Shown: in pieces, positions 45,373 through 55,128 of the stretch
How positions within the stretch are numbered: the stretch's first letter is position 1
How the letters are laid out: the number at the start of each line of letters is the position of its first letter
Translations under genes and position numbers: made by a program
The notes under the pieces: generated by a model
Databases searched by the model: none
The model's input: only the letters and a program-made list of their open reading frames with translations
What the model was told of the DNA's origin: nothing
Origin: Paludisphaera rhizosphaerae
GTDB lineage: Bacteria; Planctomycetota; Planctomycetia; Isosphaerales; Isosphaeraceae
Direction of reading: 5' to 3'
Assembly (NCBI RefSeq): GCF_011065895.1
Contig: NZ_JAALCR010000004.1
Location: 248,001 to 312,000, forward strand
DNA length: 64,000 bases

Positions 45373-46710
45373 TCACTTCGGCGTTTCGGGCTCGGCCGGC
45401 GGGGCGGGGACTCGGGCTTCCCAGCCGAAGGGTTGCGTCCACGCCTGGGCTGGCTGGCCGGCGTAGGAAGGGTTCGCGGGAGACTTGTCGGAGGTGACGA
45501 CGGCGCGGACGTAGAGTTCGTCGCCAGTCATCCGGTACTCGGCCTTGAGGCCCTCGACGGTCGCCAGCACCTTGCCGACGTCGTCGGAGTAGCGCTGGGT
45601 GACGGCCAGCGGCTTGCCGTCCTTGTCGGCGACCGGCTTGCGGGTGCGGTCGTAGTTCTGGGGCGTGCCGATGAACCGGGTGACGTACTTTGCATCCCCC
45701 TGGGGCTCGATCTCCACCGAGAGGGTCTTCGTCTCGGGCGCGTAGTGGACGTCCTTCAAAGAGACGCCGCTGGAGGCGTAGAAGTCCCGATCCTGCATCG
45801 CCTTGATGATCGACTCCGGCGTGAGGAACCGGGCGCGGACCATGATCCAGCCTCGGCCGGGAGACGAACTGCCGTCGAAGTAGTGGTGTGAGTCGTCCGT
45901 CCCCAGACCGTTGAGCGGAGCGATTCCCATCTCGGCGATCCGCAGCGTGTTGATGATGTCCCACATCCGGTCGATCCCGACGTGGGTATCGTCGCCCTGC
46001 TGGTGGACGTCGGGGTGGCCGTTGTAGACCTCGAAGAACCGCTCCTTCGTCACCATGGCCAGTTCCTCGGCGGTGACGGCGTAGCCGAAGTTGGGGTGAT
46101 TGAGGTGGCCGATGATGGGCCGGCCCAGCCGTTTGGCCTGCTCGTCGACGGCCGCCAGGTTGTTCGACATGACCTCGGCGACACTTTTGCCCCCCTGGGG
46201 TTTGATCAGTTCGGCGACGTTGCTGGCGTTCATGTGGATGGGCTTTTTCTCAAAGCGGTCGGTGATCTCCTCGCCGGGGATGAGCAGGAATCGGCCGGGC
46301 TGTTCGAACAGGGCGCGGTATTCGCCTAGCGGCTTGAGACGGACTTCCTGGTCGCCGTTGACCATACGGGTCTCGATCCAGGCGTCGCCGAACCGAGCAC
46401 GGTAGCGGTCGAAGCCCTTGTGCCTGGCCCGCTTATCGGCGGCGGCGACGCTCATCCACTTGGTCCCCTGCCCCAGGACGTTGTGATCGGAGAGGGCGAG
46501 AAACTGGTAGCCGCGACGGACGTACCAATCGACGACCATCTCCGGATAATCGTCGCCGTCGCTCCAGAGCGTATGCGTATGCAGGTTCCCCTTGAACCAT
46601 CGAGTCTGGGCCCCAGCCGTGGGCGAGCCGTCGTCCTGGGAACGAGCCGTCGCCGGGTCGAGAGCGAGGAGCAGGGAAACGAGGGCGGTCGTCAGGGCGA
46701 AGCGGCTCAT
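45373..46710 (-). CDS. Secreted PHP-domain protein
   Basis: 445 residues. The N-terminus MSRFALTTALVSLLLALDPATARSQ is a signal peptide. The PHP metal-binding motif GNLHTHTLWSDGDDYPE (His44, His46, Asp51) is followed by FLALSDHN, IPGEEIT, IIGHLNHPNFGY, FFEVYNGHP and GLGTDDSHHYF, which together supply the metal ligands. A phosphoesterase-like activity is expected outside the cytoplasm; the substrate is unknown. About 120 C-terminal residues form a beta-rich extension. ATG 46710. It converges on the reverse transcriptase with only 3 bp between stops and no terminator, and is divergent from the histidine kinase. Confidence 0.85.
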   Translation of the reverse strand: MSRFALTTALVSLLLALDPATARSQDDGSPTAGAQTRWFKGNLHTHTLWSDGDDYPEMVVDWYVRRGYQFLALSDHNVLGQGTKWMSVAAADKRARHKGFDRYRARFGDAWIETRMVNGDQEVRLKPLGEYRALFEQPGRFLLIPGEEITDRFEKKPIHMNASNVAELIKPQGGKSVAEVMSNNLAAVDEQAKRLGRPIIGHLNHPNFGYAVTAEELAMVTKERFFEVYNGHPDVHQQGDDTHVGIDRMWDIINTLRIAEMGIAPLNGLGTDDSHHYFDGSSSPGRGWIMVRARFLTPESIIKAMQDRDFYASSGVSLKDVHYAPETKTLSVEIEPQGDAKYVTRFIGTPQNYDRTRKPVADKDGKPLAVTQRYSDDVGKVLATVEGLKAEYRMTGDELYVRAVVTSDKSPANPSYAGQPAQAWTQPFGWEARVPAPPAEPETPK

Positions 46711-46836
46711 CGATCGGTCTCCGAACGTCGGGGAGGTGATCCGGGGGGCGATTATAGAAGGACCGACGACGCGTCGAAAGCCGCCCGAGCCGACAGTCTC
46801 TGACCCAATGAATTCGGACGAGGACGATCCAGCGCG

Positions 46837-46842
46837 TATAAT
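46837..46842 (+). promoter_or_regulatory. Perfect -10 box (TATAAT) upstream of the histidine kinase
   Basis: TATAAT at 46837-46842, with a weak -35 (TTCGGA, 46813-46818, 18-bp spacing). The expected start near 46849 supports ATG 46868 as the kinase start over the in-frame ATG at 46808. Confidence 0.5.
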
Positions 46843-46867
46843 TTCGGCGGGAGGGAATGACGCGAGT

Positions 46868-48847
46868 ATGAGTGAGTCCGGGAGGAAACCGACGCCCCCG
46901 ATCGTGCTGATCGTGGTGGCCGTACTGGCGACCGCGGTCGGCTGGTTCGCAATCGAGCGGCTGGCGATGATCGCGGAACACACCGCCGGCGAGGGCGCCG
47001 TCTCGCACTCGTGGCACCTCATCGCCATCCAGGCGCTGATTCTGGCGATCCTCTGCCTGGTGGGGACGTCGCTCTGGCTGCTCCGCCGCCGCGACGAGGC
47101 CCGAGACGGCGAGACCGGGCTGCTGGCCGTCCTCGACGCCGCGCCCGACGGCATGGCCCTGATCGACGGCTCCTGCCGGATCGTCCTGGCCAACGCACGG
47201 GTGGAGGCCATGTTCGGATATCACAGGGACGAGTTGCTCGGCCGGTCGATCGAGGTCTTGCTGCCCGACGCTCCCCGCTTCCTAGGCGCCCGCACCGACC
47301 CCGACGCCGCACCGATCCTTCGGGCCGACCTCGGGGCGCTGCGCGGCCTGGAGACGAAGGGCCGGCGCAAGAACGGCAGCTCGATCCCGCTGGAGGTGAG
47401 CTTCGGGGTCGTGGGCCGCCGCGAGGAGGTGGCCGTCGCCGCCTGCGTTCTCCACGACGTCTCGGACAGGCTCGGAGAGGAGGCCCGGCTCCGCGAAGCC
47501 TATCGCGCCCTGCGGTTCGCCAACGACCGGCTGCGAGGAGTCGTCGAAGGGACCAGCGACATGATCGCCGCCCTCGACCGCGACGGCCGCTACATCCTGC
47601 TCAACGACGCTTACCGGCGGGCCTTTCAGCGTCTCTTCGGCTGCCGCGTCGAACAGGGGATGCGGCTGGAAGAGGCTCTTGAGAGCCGCCCTGAAGACCT
47701 CTCCCGGTTGAAGTCGCGGTGGGATCGGGCCCTGGCCGGCGAACGGTACAAGGATATGGCCATCTACCCGGACGGCGATGGAGCGCTCAGCCATCTGGAG
47801 GTGGCGTTCAACCCCATCCGCGACGAACAGGGAACGCTCATCGGCGCCGGGCAGCTCATCCGCGACGTCACCGATCGCGTTGAGGCCCATGAGGCGCTCC
47901 GCCGCAACGCCGCGCAGCTTGAAGCCCTCGGGGCGTCTCGCGAACAGGCCTACGCCGCTCTCCAGCACGCTTACGAGGAGTTGAAGCTGGCCGAGAGCCG
48001 CCTCGTGCAAGCGGAGAAGCTCTCCGCGCTGGGGCAGCTCATCGCCGGCGTCGCGCACGAGATCAACAACCCGCTGGCGTTCGTCGGCAACGACCTGGCG
48101 ATCCTCCAGCGCGATGTGGCGAACCTGATGCGTCTGATCCAGCTTTACCGACAGGCCGCCTCGACGCTGGCCGAACGGCATCCCGAACTGGCCGCCGAAA
48201 TCGCCGATACGGCCGAGGAGATGGATCTCGAATACGCGCTCGAGCACCTCAACGGCCTGACCTCTCGCGCCCGCGACGGCCTGGGACGGATCCGCCGGAT
48301 CGTCAAGGACCTCCGCGACTTCGCCCGCCTCGATGAAGGCGAGAAAGACGACGCCGACCTGAGCGCTGGGCTGGCTTCCACGGTCAACATCGTCGCCGGC
48401 CTGGCACGCGACCGTCAGGTCGAGGTCGTCACCGATCTGCCCCCGCTCCCTACGGTCACTTGCTCGCCTGGGAAGATCAACCAGGTGGTTCTGAATCTGT
48501 TGATCAACGCCATCGACGCCAGCCGGACAGGCGGCAAGGTGACGCTCCGCACTCGACAGGACGGTCCTGAAGGCGTGGCGATCGACGTGATCGACGAGGG
48601 CGTCGGCATCCCTCCGGATGTCCGAGGCCGCATCTTCGACCCCTTCTTCACGACGAAGCCGGTCGGCAAGGGGACCGGCCTGGGGCTCTCGATCAGCTAT
48701 GGGATCGTCCAGGAGCACGGCGGCCGGATCGAGGTCGACTCGACTCCGGACGTCGGCTCGCGATTTACGATCCACCTGCCGCTCCGGCCCCCGCCGAAGG
48801 AAGCCCCCGCGCTCGCCGTCGCCGAGACGCTTCGCGACGGGAATTGA
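46868..48847 (+). CDS. Membrane-anchored PAS sensor histidine kinase
   Basis: 659 residues. Two N-terminal membrane spans (IVLIVVAVLATAVGWFAIERL and LIAIQALILAILCLVGTSLWLL) are followed by two PAS domains (about 75-195 and 215-335; LLAVLDAAPDGMALIDG, GVVEGTSDMIAALDRDGRYILLN), a coiled linker, HisKA with phospho-acceptor His397 (IAGVAHEINNPLAF), and a GHKL ATPase (NLLINAIDASR, DEGVGIPPDVRGRIFDPFFTTK, GTGLGLSI). All catalytic boxes are intact. No response regulator lies nearby. The start is set at ATG 46868 because a TATAAT box lies just upstream. It converges on the AsmA-like gene. Confidence 0.92.
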   Translation: MSESGRKPTPPIVLIVVAVLATAVGWFAIERLAMIAEHTAGEGAVSHSWHLIAIQALILAILCLVGTSLWLLRRRDEARDGETGLLAVLDAAPDGMALIDGSCRIVLANARVEAMFGYHRDELLGRSIEVLLPDAPRFLGARTDPDAAPILRADLGALRGLETKGRRKNGSSIPLEVSFGVVGRREEVAVAACVLHDVSDRLGEEARLREAYRALRFANDRLRGVVEGTSDMIAALDRDGRYILLNDAYRRAFQRLFGCRVEQGMRLEEALESRPEDLSRLKSRWDRALAGERYKDMAIYPDGDGALSHLEVAFNPIRDEQGTLIGAGQLIRDVTDRVEAHEALRRNAAQLEALGASREQAYAALQHAYEELKLAESRLVQAEKLSALGQLIAGVAHEINNPLAFVGNDLAILQRDVANLMRLIQLYRQAASTLAERHPELAAEIADTAEEMDLEYALEHLNGLTSRARDGLGRIRRIVKDLRDFARLDEGEKDDADLSAGLASTVNIVAGLARDRQVEVVTDLPPLPTVTCSPGKINQVVLNLLINAIDASRTGGKVTLRTRQDGPEGVAIDVIDEGVGIPPDVRGRIFDPFFTTKPVGKGTGLGLSISYGIVQEHGGRIEVDSTPDVGSRFTIHLPLRPPPKEAPALAVAETLRDGN

Positions 48848-48863
48848 TCGGGATTCAGGCCGT

Positions 48864-51800
48864 TCAGTTCGGCGGCAGGCCCTGGCGAGCCCGCCGCTCC
48901 ATCTTCTTCTCCTCGCGACGCTGTTGCCGAGCCTCCTTCTGGAGTTGGCGTTCCTCCGGGGTGCGCGAGAAGGGGACGCGGAGGCCGGGCAGAAGCAGCT
49001 CCGCGTCGGGATCGTCCATAGCGGCCGGGGCGACGGCAGGATCGGCTGGGCCTCCCGGCTGCGGAGGCGGAGGCGCGGGCGTGGTGCGACGAGGCCCCGG
49101 ATCGGGAAGCGGCGTCGGGATGGGGGCGGGATTGGGACGAGGGCGGCGGAAGATGTCGCCGATCCCCCGGCCGATGCCCAGCGTCGTCTCCAGAAGGTCC
49201 TCGCCGAGGTTCTTGAACCGATCCTTGATCTGTTCGCCGTCGATCTTCGGTTTGTCAATGGTCCCCGTGAGCGGGAGGCGGATCTGGGCGTTCGCCAGCA
49301 GGGTGGAGAGCACCGGAATATTGCGTCGCGGCGGGACGGCGGCGAAGGTCGCCATCATGTCGATGCGTTTGTCGAAGTCCATCCAGCCTTCCAGGCCGAT
49401 CGCCGCCACGTCGCCCACTGGCAGGATCAGGCCCTCCTGGTAGATCGTGCGGCCGAGGATGCGGATCGAGACCGGGTCGCGCAGGACGAACATCGCCCGC
49501 CGCTCCAGGTTGAAAACGGCGATCAACTGATCGACCAGCGGGCCGGGCATGAACTTGACGTCGTCGAACTGGATGTCGCCGTCGACCTGCGTCTTGGTCG
49601 CGTCGCCGTCGAGTGAGAAGACGGCCTGATCGAGATCGAACGACACCTTCCCCTCGACGCGGGTGGCGTTGTCCAGAACCGGCGCTGCGAACGAGAGGAC
49701 GCGGTGCGAGACCTCGTCGTTGACCACGGCGCCCGTCAAGCTCGATCCCTTGCCCAGCCGCAGCCAGCGCTTGCCTTGATCGTCCACGGCGATCTGCGGA
49801 TCCAGTTGCAGCCGCCCGCTGTTGAGCATGCCGTCGATCGGATCGATGGCGAGCTTGCCCTCGTTCGCCCGGACGTGCAGCAGGGTCTTTTCGAGCCGCA
49901 TGCCGAAGACGTCGACCTCGTCGAGTTGGAGCCCGATCTCCCCCTTGAGATTCGACGGGCTCTCCGCGTGACCGCCCATGGGGAGAGTGCCGGCGAGCGC
50001 CCAGGCGTGAGGACGTCCCTTGATCGAGGCGTTGGGCTCGATCCGCGAGGCGAGTTCCTGTGTGAGGCGTTCCCAGTTGGGGGCGAGGGTTCCCGCCATG
50101 TCGACCACCGGCGCGTCGTCGGGGAGCGAGACGCTCCCCCGGCCGTCGGCCTTGCCGAAGGGAGTGTCGATCGCGAGCAGCCCCACGTCGAGCTTCTTCG
50201 TCTTCACGGCCAGGTTGGAATCCAGGTCGACGGTGATCGTGCCGATCTCCTGAGGCTTGCCGCCGGGGGCGTCGACCTGGATGACGTTCTGGGCCTGGAC
50301 GGTCCCGCCGAGCTTCCAGTCGTCCTTGTTCTGGCGGCCGTCGACCTCCGCCGCGAGCGTGCCAGCCAGCGAAGGCCCCTTGCCTCCGAGGACGTCCTGG
50401 ATCGAGGCCAGGTCGCCGGAGAGGTTTACGTGGAACCACGTCGAGCCCTGGGACTTCAGGCCGCCGGCGGTGACCTTGTCGATCGAGAAGGCCGGCTCGC
50501 GTTCCTTGGCCGCCTCCTCCGGGGTCAAGTCGCGGTGGGTGAGCGTCAGCTCGTCCTTCTTGAGGTCGTACCGGGCCGAGCCCCGCCAGACGTAGGGGGC
50601 TTCGGGCATGAACTGACCGCCGGGGCCGACGAAATGGGAGGCGGCCACTCGCAACTGGCTCGCGTCCACGGCCGAGGCATCGGCGACGACGCTGCCGGAG
50701 GCCTCGACGACGCGCTTCACGCCGTTGAAATCCACGGTCGTCCGACCTGAGGCGTCGACCGAGGACGGCGTCAGGCGGTTGGGCGGCGAGGACGTTTCCA
50801 GCTTCAGCTCGTCCTCAGCGCTGCGGCCGATCAGCGAGGCGTACTGCCAGTCGCGCGGGAGGCCGGACGGCTGGGCCTCGCCGCGAACGGCCAGATCGGC
50901 CTTCAGCTCGTCGCGCTTGAGGGTCTCCACGACGGGGAGCCCGGCGAGCGAGAGCCCCTTGATCCCGCCGTCGGCGGCGAGTTGGTACTGCCCGTTCTGG
51001 CGCGAGTATCGGGCGTGGAGCGTCCCGGCGCCGGCGGCCTCGAACTCGCCCAGGTCGACCCACTCACGGGCCTTCTGACGGGCTGCGGCCAGGTCGAACG
51101 CGGCGTCGACGATGATGCCGGCGTCCAGATCTCCCTTGCCCGTGGCGGTGAGGAACGGCGTGCGAAGGTCGAGCTGTTCCAGCGCGATGGCCTGAGGAGT
51201 GCGGTCGAGCTTGACGGCCAGCGTCGTTGGGTCGTTCCAGGCGATCGTCCTCTCCCCCTTCTTCGCGGCGAGGTCGTTCAGGTCGGCGGTGACCTCGATC
51301 CGCTGTCCGGCCTCGGAGCCCGGAGCGGCCGGACGCGCGACCGCCTCAGCCTTGAGCGCGACGGCTCCCTTCTCGATCGTCACGTCGTCCAGCAGATGAA
51401 GGGTGCGGCGAAGTTGATTGGCGACCGTCAGGTCGATGCGGCCTTCGAGCTTCGCCGAGCGGTCGGCGGCCGGCGGGAGATCGCCCGAGGCGGCGAGGTT
51501 CGCGGCGGGGGCGTCCAGGGCGAACCGCTCCAGGTGGTATTCCCCCCCCTTCCCCGCGGCCTTCCAGCCGATCTTGACGTTGGCCTGTCTCAACTCATCG
51601 CCGGCGAGCTTCGGCCCAGCGGCAAGGAAGTCGGCGAGCGCCAGGTCGCCCGAGGTCGTCAGCGCGCCTTCGACGACCTTGAGATCGATCGCGCCTGAGA
51701 AGAGGCCGGATGTTTGCAGTCCCGCCAGTTCGCCGTCCGTCGGCGAGATCCGCCAGGGCCAATGGTCGGCCGTCACGCCGAGCGTGGAATCCTTCCCCAG

Positions 51801-52460
51801 GTTGACGCCGTGATCGTCGCGTCCGATCTCCCCGGCGATGGTCATCTTGCCGGTGTCGGCGCCGATCTTGTCCCGGCTGAGCTTCAGGTCCCAGGAGATC
51901 GGCTCGGGGAACCGAGTCAGGTTGATGTCGAGATCGGCGTGATCGGCGTAGAACGGGTCGGCGAGCCCCTGCTGAGTGAACTTCAGGGTCGCGTCCTGGA
52001 TGCGGATCTGGATCGTGTGCTCGGGCTTCTCCTTGAGGACCGGCTTGAGGGTCTCGACCAGGTCGACGTCTCCGGCCTCGGAGCGACCGATCTCCACCGC
52101 CCCCTTGTGCAGCGTCAGCGTGGCGACGACCGGCTGCTTGAACAGGATGTCCCAAAGGCTCCAGGAGAACGTCCCCGAAGGCGCCTGCACGAGCTTATGG
52201 CCGTTGGCGTCGACGAGCGCGGGGGCGTCGATCTCGGTAGGCCCGAACCAGGAGAGTCCGACGCGGTCGAACGACACGCCCCCCGGCGCGAGAACCTTAT
52301 CGGCGGCGGCCTCCAGTTTGGGCCTCGCCCACGACGAACTCAGGATCCACGGCAGCGCCGCGATCAGCAGAACCGGAACGGCGACGACGGCCGCAACCAC
52401 GCCAAGCCACCACCGCCGGCGCTTTTTCGGGCGTTCCGCAGCGTCATTCGTCGTACTCAT
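48864..52460 (-). CDS. AsmA/TamB-like large membrane-anchored protein
   Basis: 1198 residues. One N-terminal span (WLGVVAAVVAVPVLLIAALPWIL, 18-40) anchors a very long beta-rich periplasmic region with repeated glycine/hydrophobic strand patterns, as in AsmA-like and TamB-like proteins that bridge the cell envelope and move phospholipid between membranes. The C-terminal part (about 990-1075: LVDQLIAVFNLERRAMFVLRDPVSIRILGRTIYQEGLILPVGDVAAIGLEGWMDFDKR, in parts) resembles the AsmA C-terminal domain. After residue 1090 comes a Pro-rich and then a basic tail. ATG 52460. Fold-level assignment; no partner genes adjacent. Confidence 0.7.
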   Translation of the reverse strand: MSTTNDAAERPKKRRRWWLGVVAAVVAVPVLLIAALPWILSSSWARPKLEAAADKVLAPGGVSFDRVGLSWFGPTEIDAPALVDANGHKLVQAPSGTFSWSLWDILFKQPVVATLTLHKGAVEIGRSEAGDVDLVETLKPVLKEKPEHTIQIRIQDATLKFTQQGLADPFYADHADLDINLTRFPEPISWDLKLSRDKIGADTGKMTIAGEIGRDDHGVNLGKDSTLGVTADHWPWRISPTDGELAGLQTSGLFSGAIDLKVVEGALTTSGDLALADFLAAGPKLAGDELRQANVKIGWKAAGKGGEYHLERFALDAPAANLAASGDLPPAADRSAKLEGRIDLTVANQLRRTLHLLDDVTIEKGAVALKAEAVARPAAPGSEAGQRIEVTADLNDLAAKKGERTIAWNDPTTLAVKLDRTPQAIALEQLDLRTPFLTATGKGDLDAGIIVDAAFDLAAARQKAREWVDLGEFEAAGAGTLHARYSRQNGQYQLAADGGIKGLSLAGLPVVETLKRDELKADLAVRGEAQPSGLPRDWQYASLIGRSAEDELKLETSSPPNRLTPSSVDASGRTTVDFNGVKRVVEASGSVVADASAVDASQLRVAASHFVGPGGQFMPEAPYVWRGSARYDLKKDELTLTHRDLTPEEAAKEREPAFSIDKVTAGGLKSQGSTWFHVNLSGDLASIQDVLGGKGPSLAGTLAAEVDGRQNKDDWKLGGTVQAQNVIQVDAPGGKPQEIGTITVDLDSNLAVKTKKLDVGLLAIDTPFGKADGRGSVSLPDDAPVVDMAGTLAPNWERLTQELASRIEPNASIKGRPHAWALAGTLPMGGHAESPSNLKGEIGLQLDEVDVFGMRLEKTLLHVRANEGKLAIDPIDGMLNSGRLQLDPQIAVDDQGKRWLRLGKGSSLTGAVVNDEVSHRVLSFAAPVLDNATRVEGKVSFDLDQAVFSLDGDATKTQVDGDIQFDDVKFMPGPLVDQLIAVFNLERRAMFVLRDPVSIRILGRTIYQEGLILPVGDVAAIGLEGWMDFDKRIDMMATFAAVPPRRNIPVLSTLLANAQIRLPLTGTIDKPKIDGEQIKDRFKNLGEDLLETTLGIGRGIGDIFRRPRPNPAPIPTPLPDPGPRRTTPAPPPPQPGGPADPAVAPAAMDDPDAELLLPGLRVPFSRTPEERQLQKEARQQRREEKKMERRARQGLPPN

Positions 52461-52800
52461 CGCGTCCGCCTCTCGGTCCGTCTCGGTGCTTCATCCAGCC
52501 GGCGGCAGCGTCCGGCCTGTCGACACCCACTATAACGTCCGAAAGCGCCGCATGTCTTACCCATTCGGCGCCGCCCGCATCGAGAAGTCGTTCATCTTGA
52601 TGCCTCCGAGTGGGAGGAGTCGGAAGTCCTTATCTTGGCAAAACGTAGGGGCCTCCTTCTTAGACAAACATCACTAAAATATTAGAACTTGGGAGTGGTG
52701 GATGCTTGACGGTCTGCGAGCGCCGCGGAATACTGAGCCGTCGCGTTCCAGGGACTCGGAACAAGATCTACACCTTTGACGGATGGAGCCGAGCCACACC
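52461..52800. other. Intergenic gap before a methyltransferase gene
   Basis: About 340 bp between divergent genes. The middle is relatively AT-rich (CACTAAAATATTAGAAC near 52671), a place for promoters on either strand, but no well-spaced pair of boxes stands out. No gene seen. Confidence 0.35.
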
Positions 52801-53568
52801 ATGAATCCCTACCGCGAAGCCTTTTACCAGCGTCAGGCCGAGTGGCACGGTTACGACAAGCCTGGTTTCGCTGAGGAGAAGCACACGCAACGTGTGCGTT
52901 ACTACGATTGGTACACTCGGGATTGGCTTCCCCGAGACAAGGACGTACCGATCCTGGACATCGCCTGCGGCAGCGGCCAGTTCCTCTATTTCCTGCGCGA
53001 ACGGGGGTACACGAACGCGGTCGGCATCGACCTGGATCGAGCCCAGGTCGAGATCGGGCGTTCCCTCGGCCTGGACTGTCGATGCGCGACGGTGTCCGAC
53101 TTCCTCGCGTCCGAGGACCCATCGAAGTCGTACCAGTTGGTGACGATGCTCGACATCCTCGAGCACTTCACCCGCGACGAATTGTTCCCCATTCTGGAAG
53201 CGGTCGCCGCCAGATTGGCTCCGGGCGGACGGCTGATGGTGAGCGTCCCCAACGCGGACAGCCCGCACGCCGCTCGGGCGATCTACGCGGACATCACCCA
53301 CGAAATCGCCTTCACGCCGACCTCCCTCAACGAGCTCTTCTTCTGCCACGGCCTGAAGGTCGCCGGCATGCGCGACCCCTGGCCTGCCCCGGTTTCGCCC
53401 GTCCTGCGAGCCTACCGGGCTATGAGCACGATCACCCGGAAGATGGAAGGCTTGCGTCTCCGGCTCCTGGGATTCGACTCGCCCCAGTACTGGTCGTCGG
53501 TCGTCTGGGCCCTGGCCGAGAAGCCGCAGGCGAAGCTCCAGGCCGCTGGATCGGGCGATCGTCGCTGA
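52801..53568 (+). CDS. Class I SAM-dependent methyltransferase
   Basis: 255 residues with a Rossmann-type methyltransferase fold. Motif I is VPILDIACGSGQFLYFLRERG (about 48-68), the acidic end of strand 2 is AVGIDLD, and later QLVTMLDILEHFTRDELFPILEAVAARLAPGGRLMVSVPN carries motifs II and III. It resembles UbiE/COQ5-like or polysaccharide-modifying methyltransferases with an NDELFF-type C-terminal part. The substrate is unknown. ATG 52801 is preferred (GGAG upstream); ATG 52783 would add six residues. No operon partner. Confidence 0.85.
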   Translation: MNPYREAFYQRQAEWHGYDKPGFAEEKHTQRVRYYDWYTRDWLPRDKDVPILDIACGSGQFLYFLRERGYTNAVGIDLDRAQVEIGRSLGLDCRCATVSDFLASEDPSKSYQLVTMLDILEHFTRDELFPILEAVAARLAPGGRLMVSVPNADSPHAARAIYADITHEIAFTPTSLNELFFCHGLKVAGMRDPWPAPVSPVLRAYRAMSTITRKMEGLRLRLLGFDSPQYWSSVVWALAEKPQAKLQAAGSGDRR

Positions 53569-53603
53569 GCCGGACGGCCGTCACGTGAGGCGGCCTCCCC
53601 AGA

Positions 53604-55046
53604 TCAAGGCGTCTCGACCCGCACGACGATCGAACGGCGGAAGGCAGGCAGGGAGATGCGCCCGGCGTCGGTCGCCGAGGCTTCGGCCCAGCGGTCGCGC
53701 CAGGGGTCGTAGGTTCGGACCTTCGCACCGCGGGGCAGCGGACCGAGATCGACGGAGAGGCCCGCCAACTCGGCAGCGGGGCGCTTCTGGGCGAGTTCGG
53801 CGCGCCAGTCGGAGGCCGCGTCGCGACACCAGGCGATCGACGTCTTCGTCCCTCGGAGGAGATAGACCCGCAGCGACGGGTGTTCGACTCGCATGGGCTC
53901 AAAGCGCTCGGCGGGCGGGTCGAGGCCCTGGACCGCCTGAGCGAAGCCCTTGAAGACGCGCCAGAGGTTGTTGGCGGCGACGTAGTGGTCCCAGTGCCAG
54001 CACTGGCCGGAGCCGGCCGCCCCGGCGAAGAACGGGGCGAAGAGGACGTCGTGGAGGATGACCCCGTCCTTGTCCTCGGCGTAGAGCTTGAACGGACCGC
54101 TGTGACCGGGCTCGACCGCGCCGCTTTCGGCCAGGAGCACCGGCTTGCCGGGCTTCGCGTCGATCAGTTCGCGAACCGCGTCGGCGGCCAGGACGTCGAC
54201 CGGGCCGTGGCAGAGTTCCATCCTGGCGCCCAGGTCGAGATAGCGGTGGACCTGCGCGACGTCGTTGCCGGGCAGAGCGATCATCCGACGGTAGGATGGG
54301 CGCTTGCCTTCGTTGTCGAAGCTGCCAAAGCTCTGCATCGCGAGCTGCTTCGGGAAGAGCCTGCGCAGCTCGGGGAGCATCGCCCGGGTCCATTCCAGCT
54401 CGTCGCCGTCGCCGGAGACGGCGTCCATCTCGTTCCACAGCTCCCAGCCGAAGATCGTGGGATCGTCGCGGTACCGTGCGGAAAGGTATTCGAGCTTCTT
54501 GATGAACTGGGCGCGGGCCTCGGGCTTGCTCATCCAGTCGGCCATCGAGGTCGCCAGGCCCCCCTTCGACTCGTGATGGACCGTCTTGATGGCCCAGGTC
54601 TGGCGGGTGCTCTTGGGGTCGATGTTCCGGAAGTGCTCGATGGTCATCTTGACCTTCAGCCCGTGCTTCCGCGCCAGGGCGAGCATGGCGTCGATGCGCC
54701 GGGCCTGCTCGGGGTCGTACTCGCCGGCGTGCTTCGTCTCCAGCTCGTAGAAGTCGTTGGAGAGCCAGACGCGGAAGAAGGTGCAGCCGTTCGCCGCGAG
54801 CTTCCCCAGCCAGTCGTCGAGAGCAGCCAACCGCGCTGCGGCGTCGCCCCCCTTGACGTACGGGGGATAGATCAGGTTCATCCCGATCGGGATGAAGGCC
54901 CGGCCGTCGTCGGTCTCGAAGTAGCGCGAGTCGCGAGGGCTCACCCGGACGAAGCCGTGCGGCACCCCGCTCGGCTCCTCGAAGCCGCGCGTCGTGGCCG
55001 AGACAAGCATCGCCATCAACACCAAGCTGAGCCTTCGCGTCGACAT
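53604..55046 (-). CDS. Secreted glycoside hydrolase, GH5/mannanase-like
   Basis: 480 residues. Signal peptide MSTRRLSLVLMAMLVSATTRG. The barrel has FIPIGMNLIYPP at its first strand, the acid/base Glu206 in GWELWNEMD, and the likely nucleophile Glu307 in KPVLLAESGAVEP, spacing typical of clan GH-A (GH5-like cellulases and mannanases). A C-terminal beta domain follows (about 395-480). ATG 55046 has GGAGGG eight bases upstream. It probably acts on a plant or algal beta-glycan; the specificity cannot be told. The neighbours are unrelated. Confidence 0.8.
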   Translation of the reverse strand: MSTRRLSLVLMAMLVSATTRGFEEPSGVPHGFVRVSPRDSRYFETDDGRAFIPIGMNLIYPPYVKGGDAAARLAALDDWLGKLAANGCTFFRVWLSNDFYELETKHAGEYDPEQARRIDAMLALARKHGLKVKMTIEHFRNIDPKSTRQTWAIKTVHHESKGGLATSMADWMSKPEARAQFIKKLEYLSARYRDDPTIFGWELWNEMDAVSGDGDELEWTRAMLPELRRLFPKQLAMQSFGSFDNEGKRPSYRRMIALPGNDVAQVHRYLDLGARMELCHGPVDVLAADAVRELIDAKPGKPVLLAESGAVEPGHSGPFKLYAEDKDGVILHDVLFAPFFAGAAGSGQCWHWDHYVAANNLWRVFKGFAQAVQGLDPPAERFEPMRVEHPSLRVYLLRGTKTSIAWCRDAASDWRAELAQKRPAAELAGLSVDLGPLPRGAKVRTYDPWRDRWAEASATDAGRISLPAFRRSIVVRVETP

Positions 55047-55128
55047 CGCCAACCCTCCGTACAACCGCCTGGGGCCATGACACGGAGCATTCCAACGCCG
55101 AACCCGACTCCCGGTGGAGACGAAGCCG

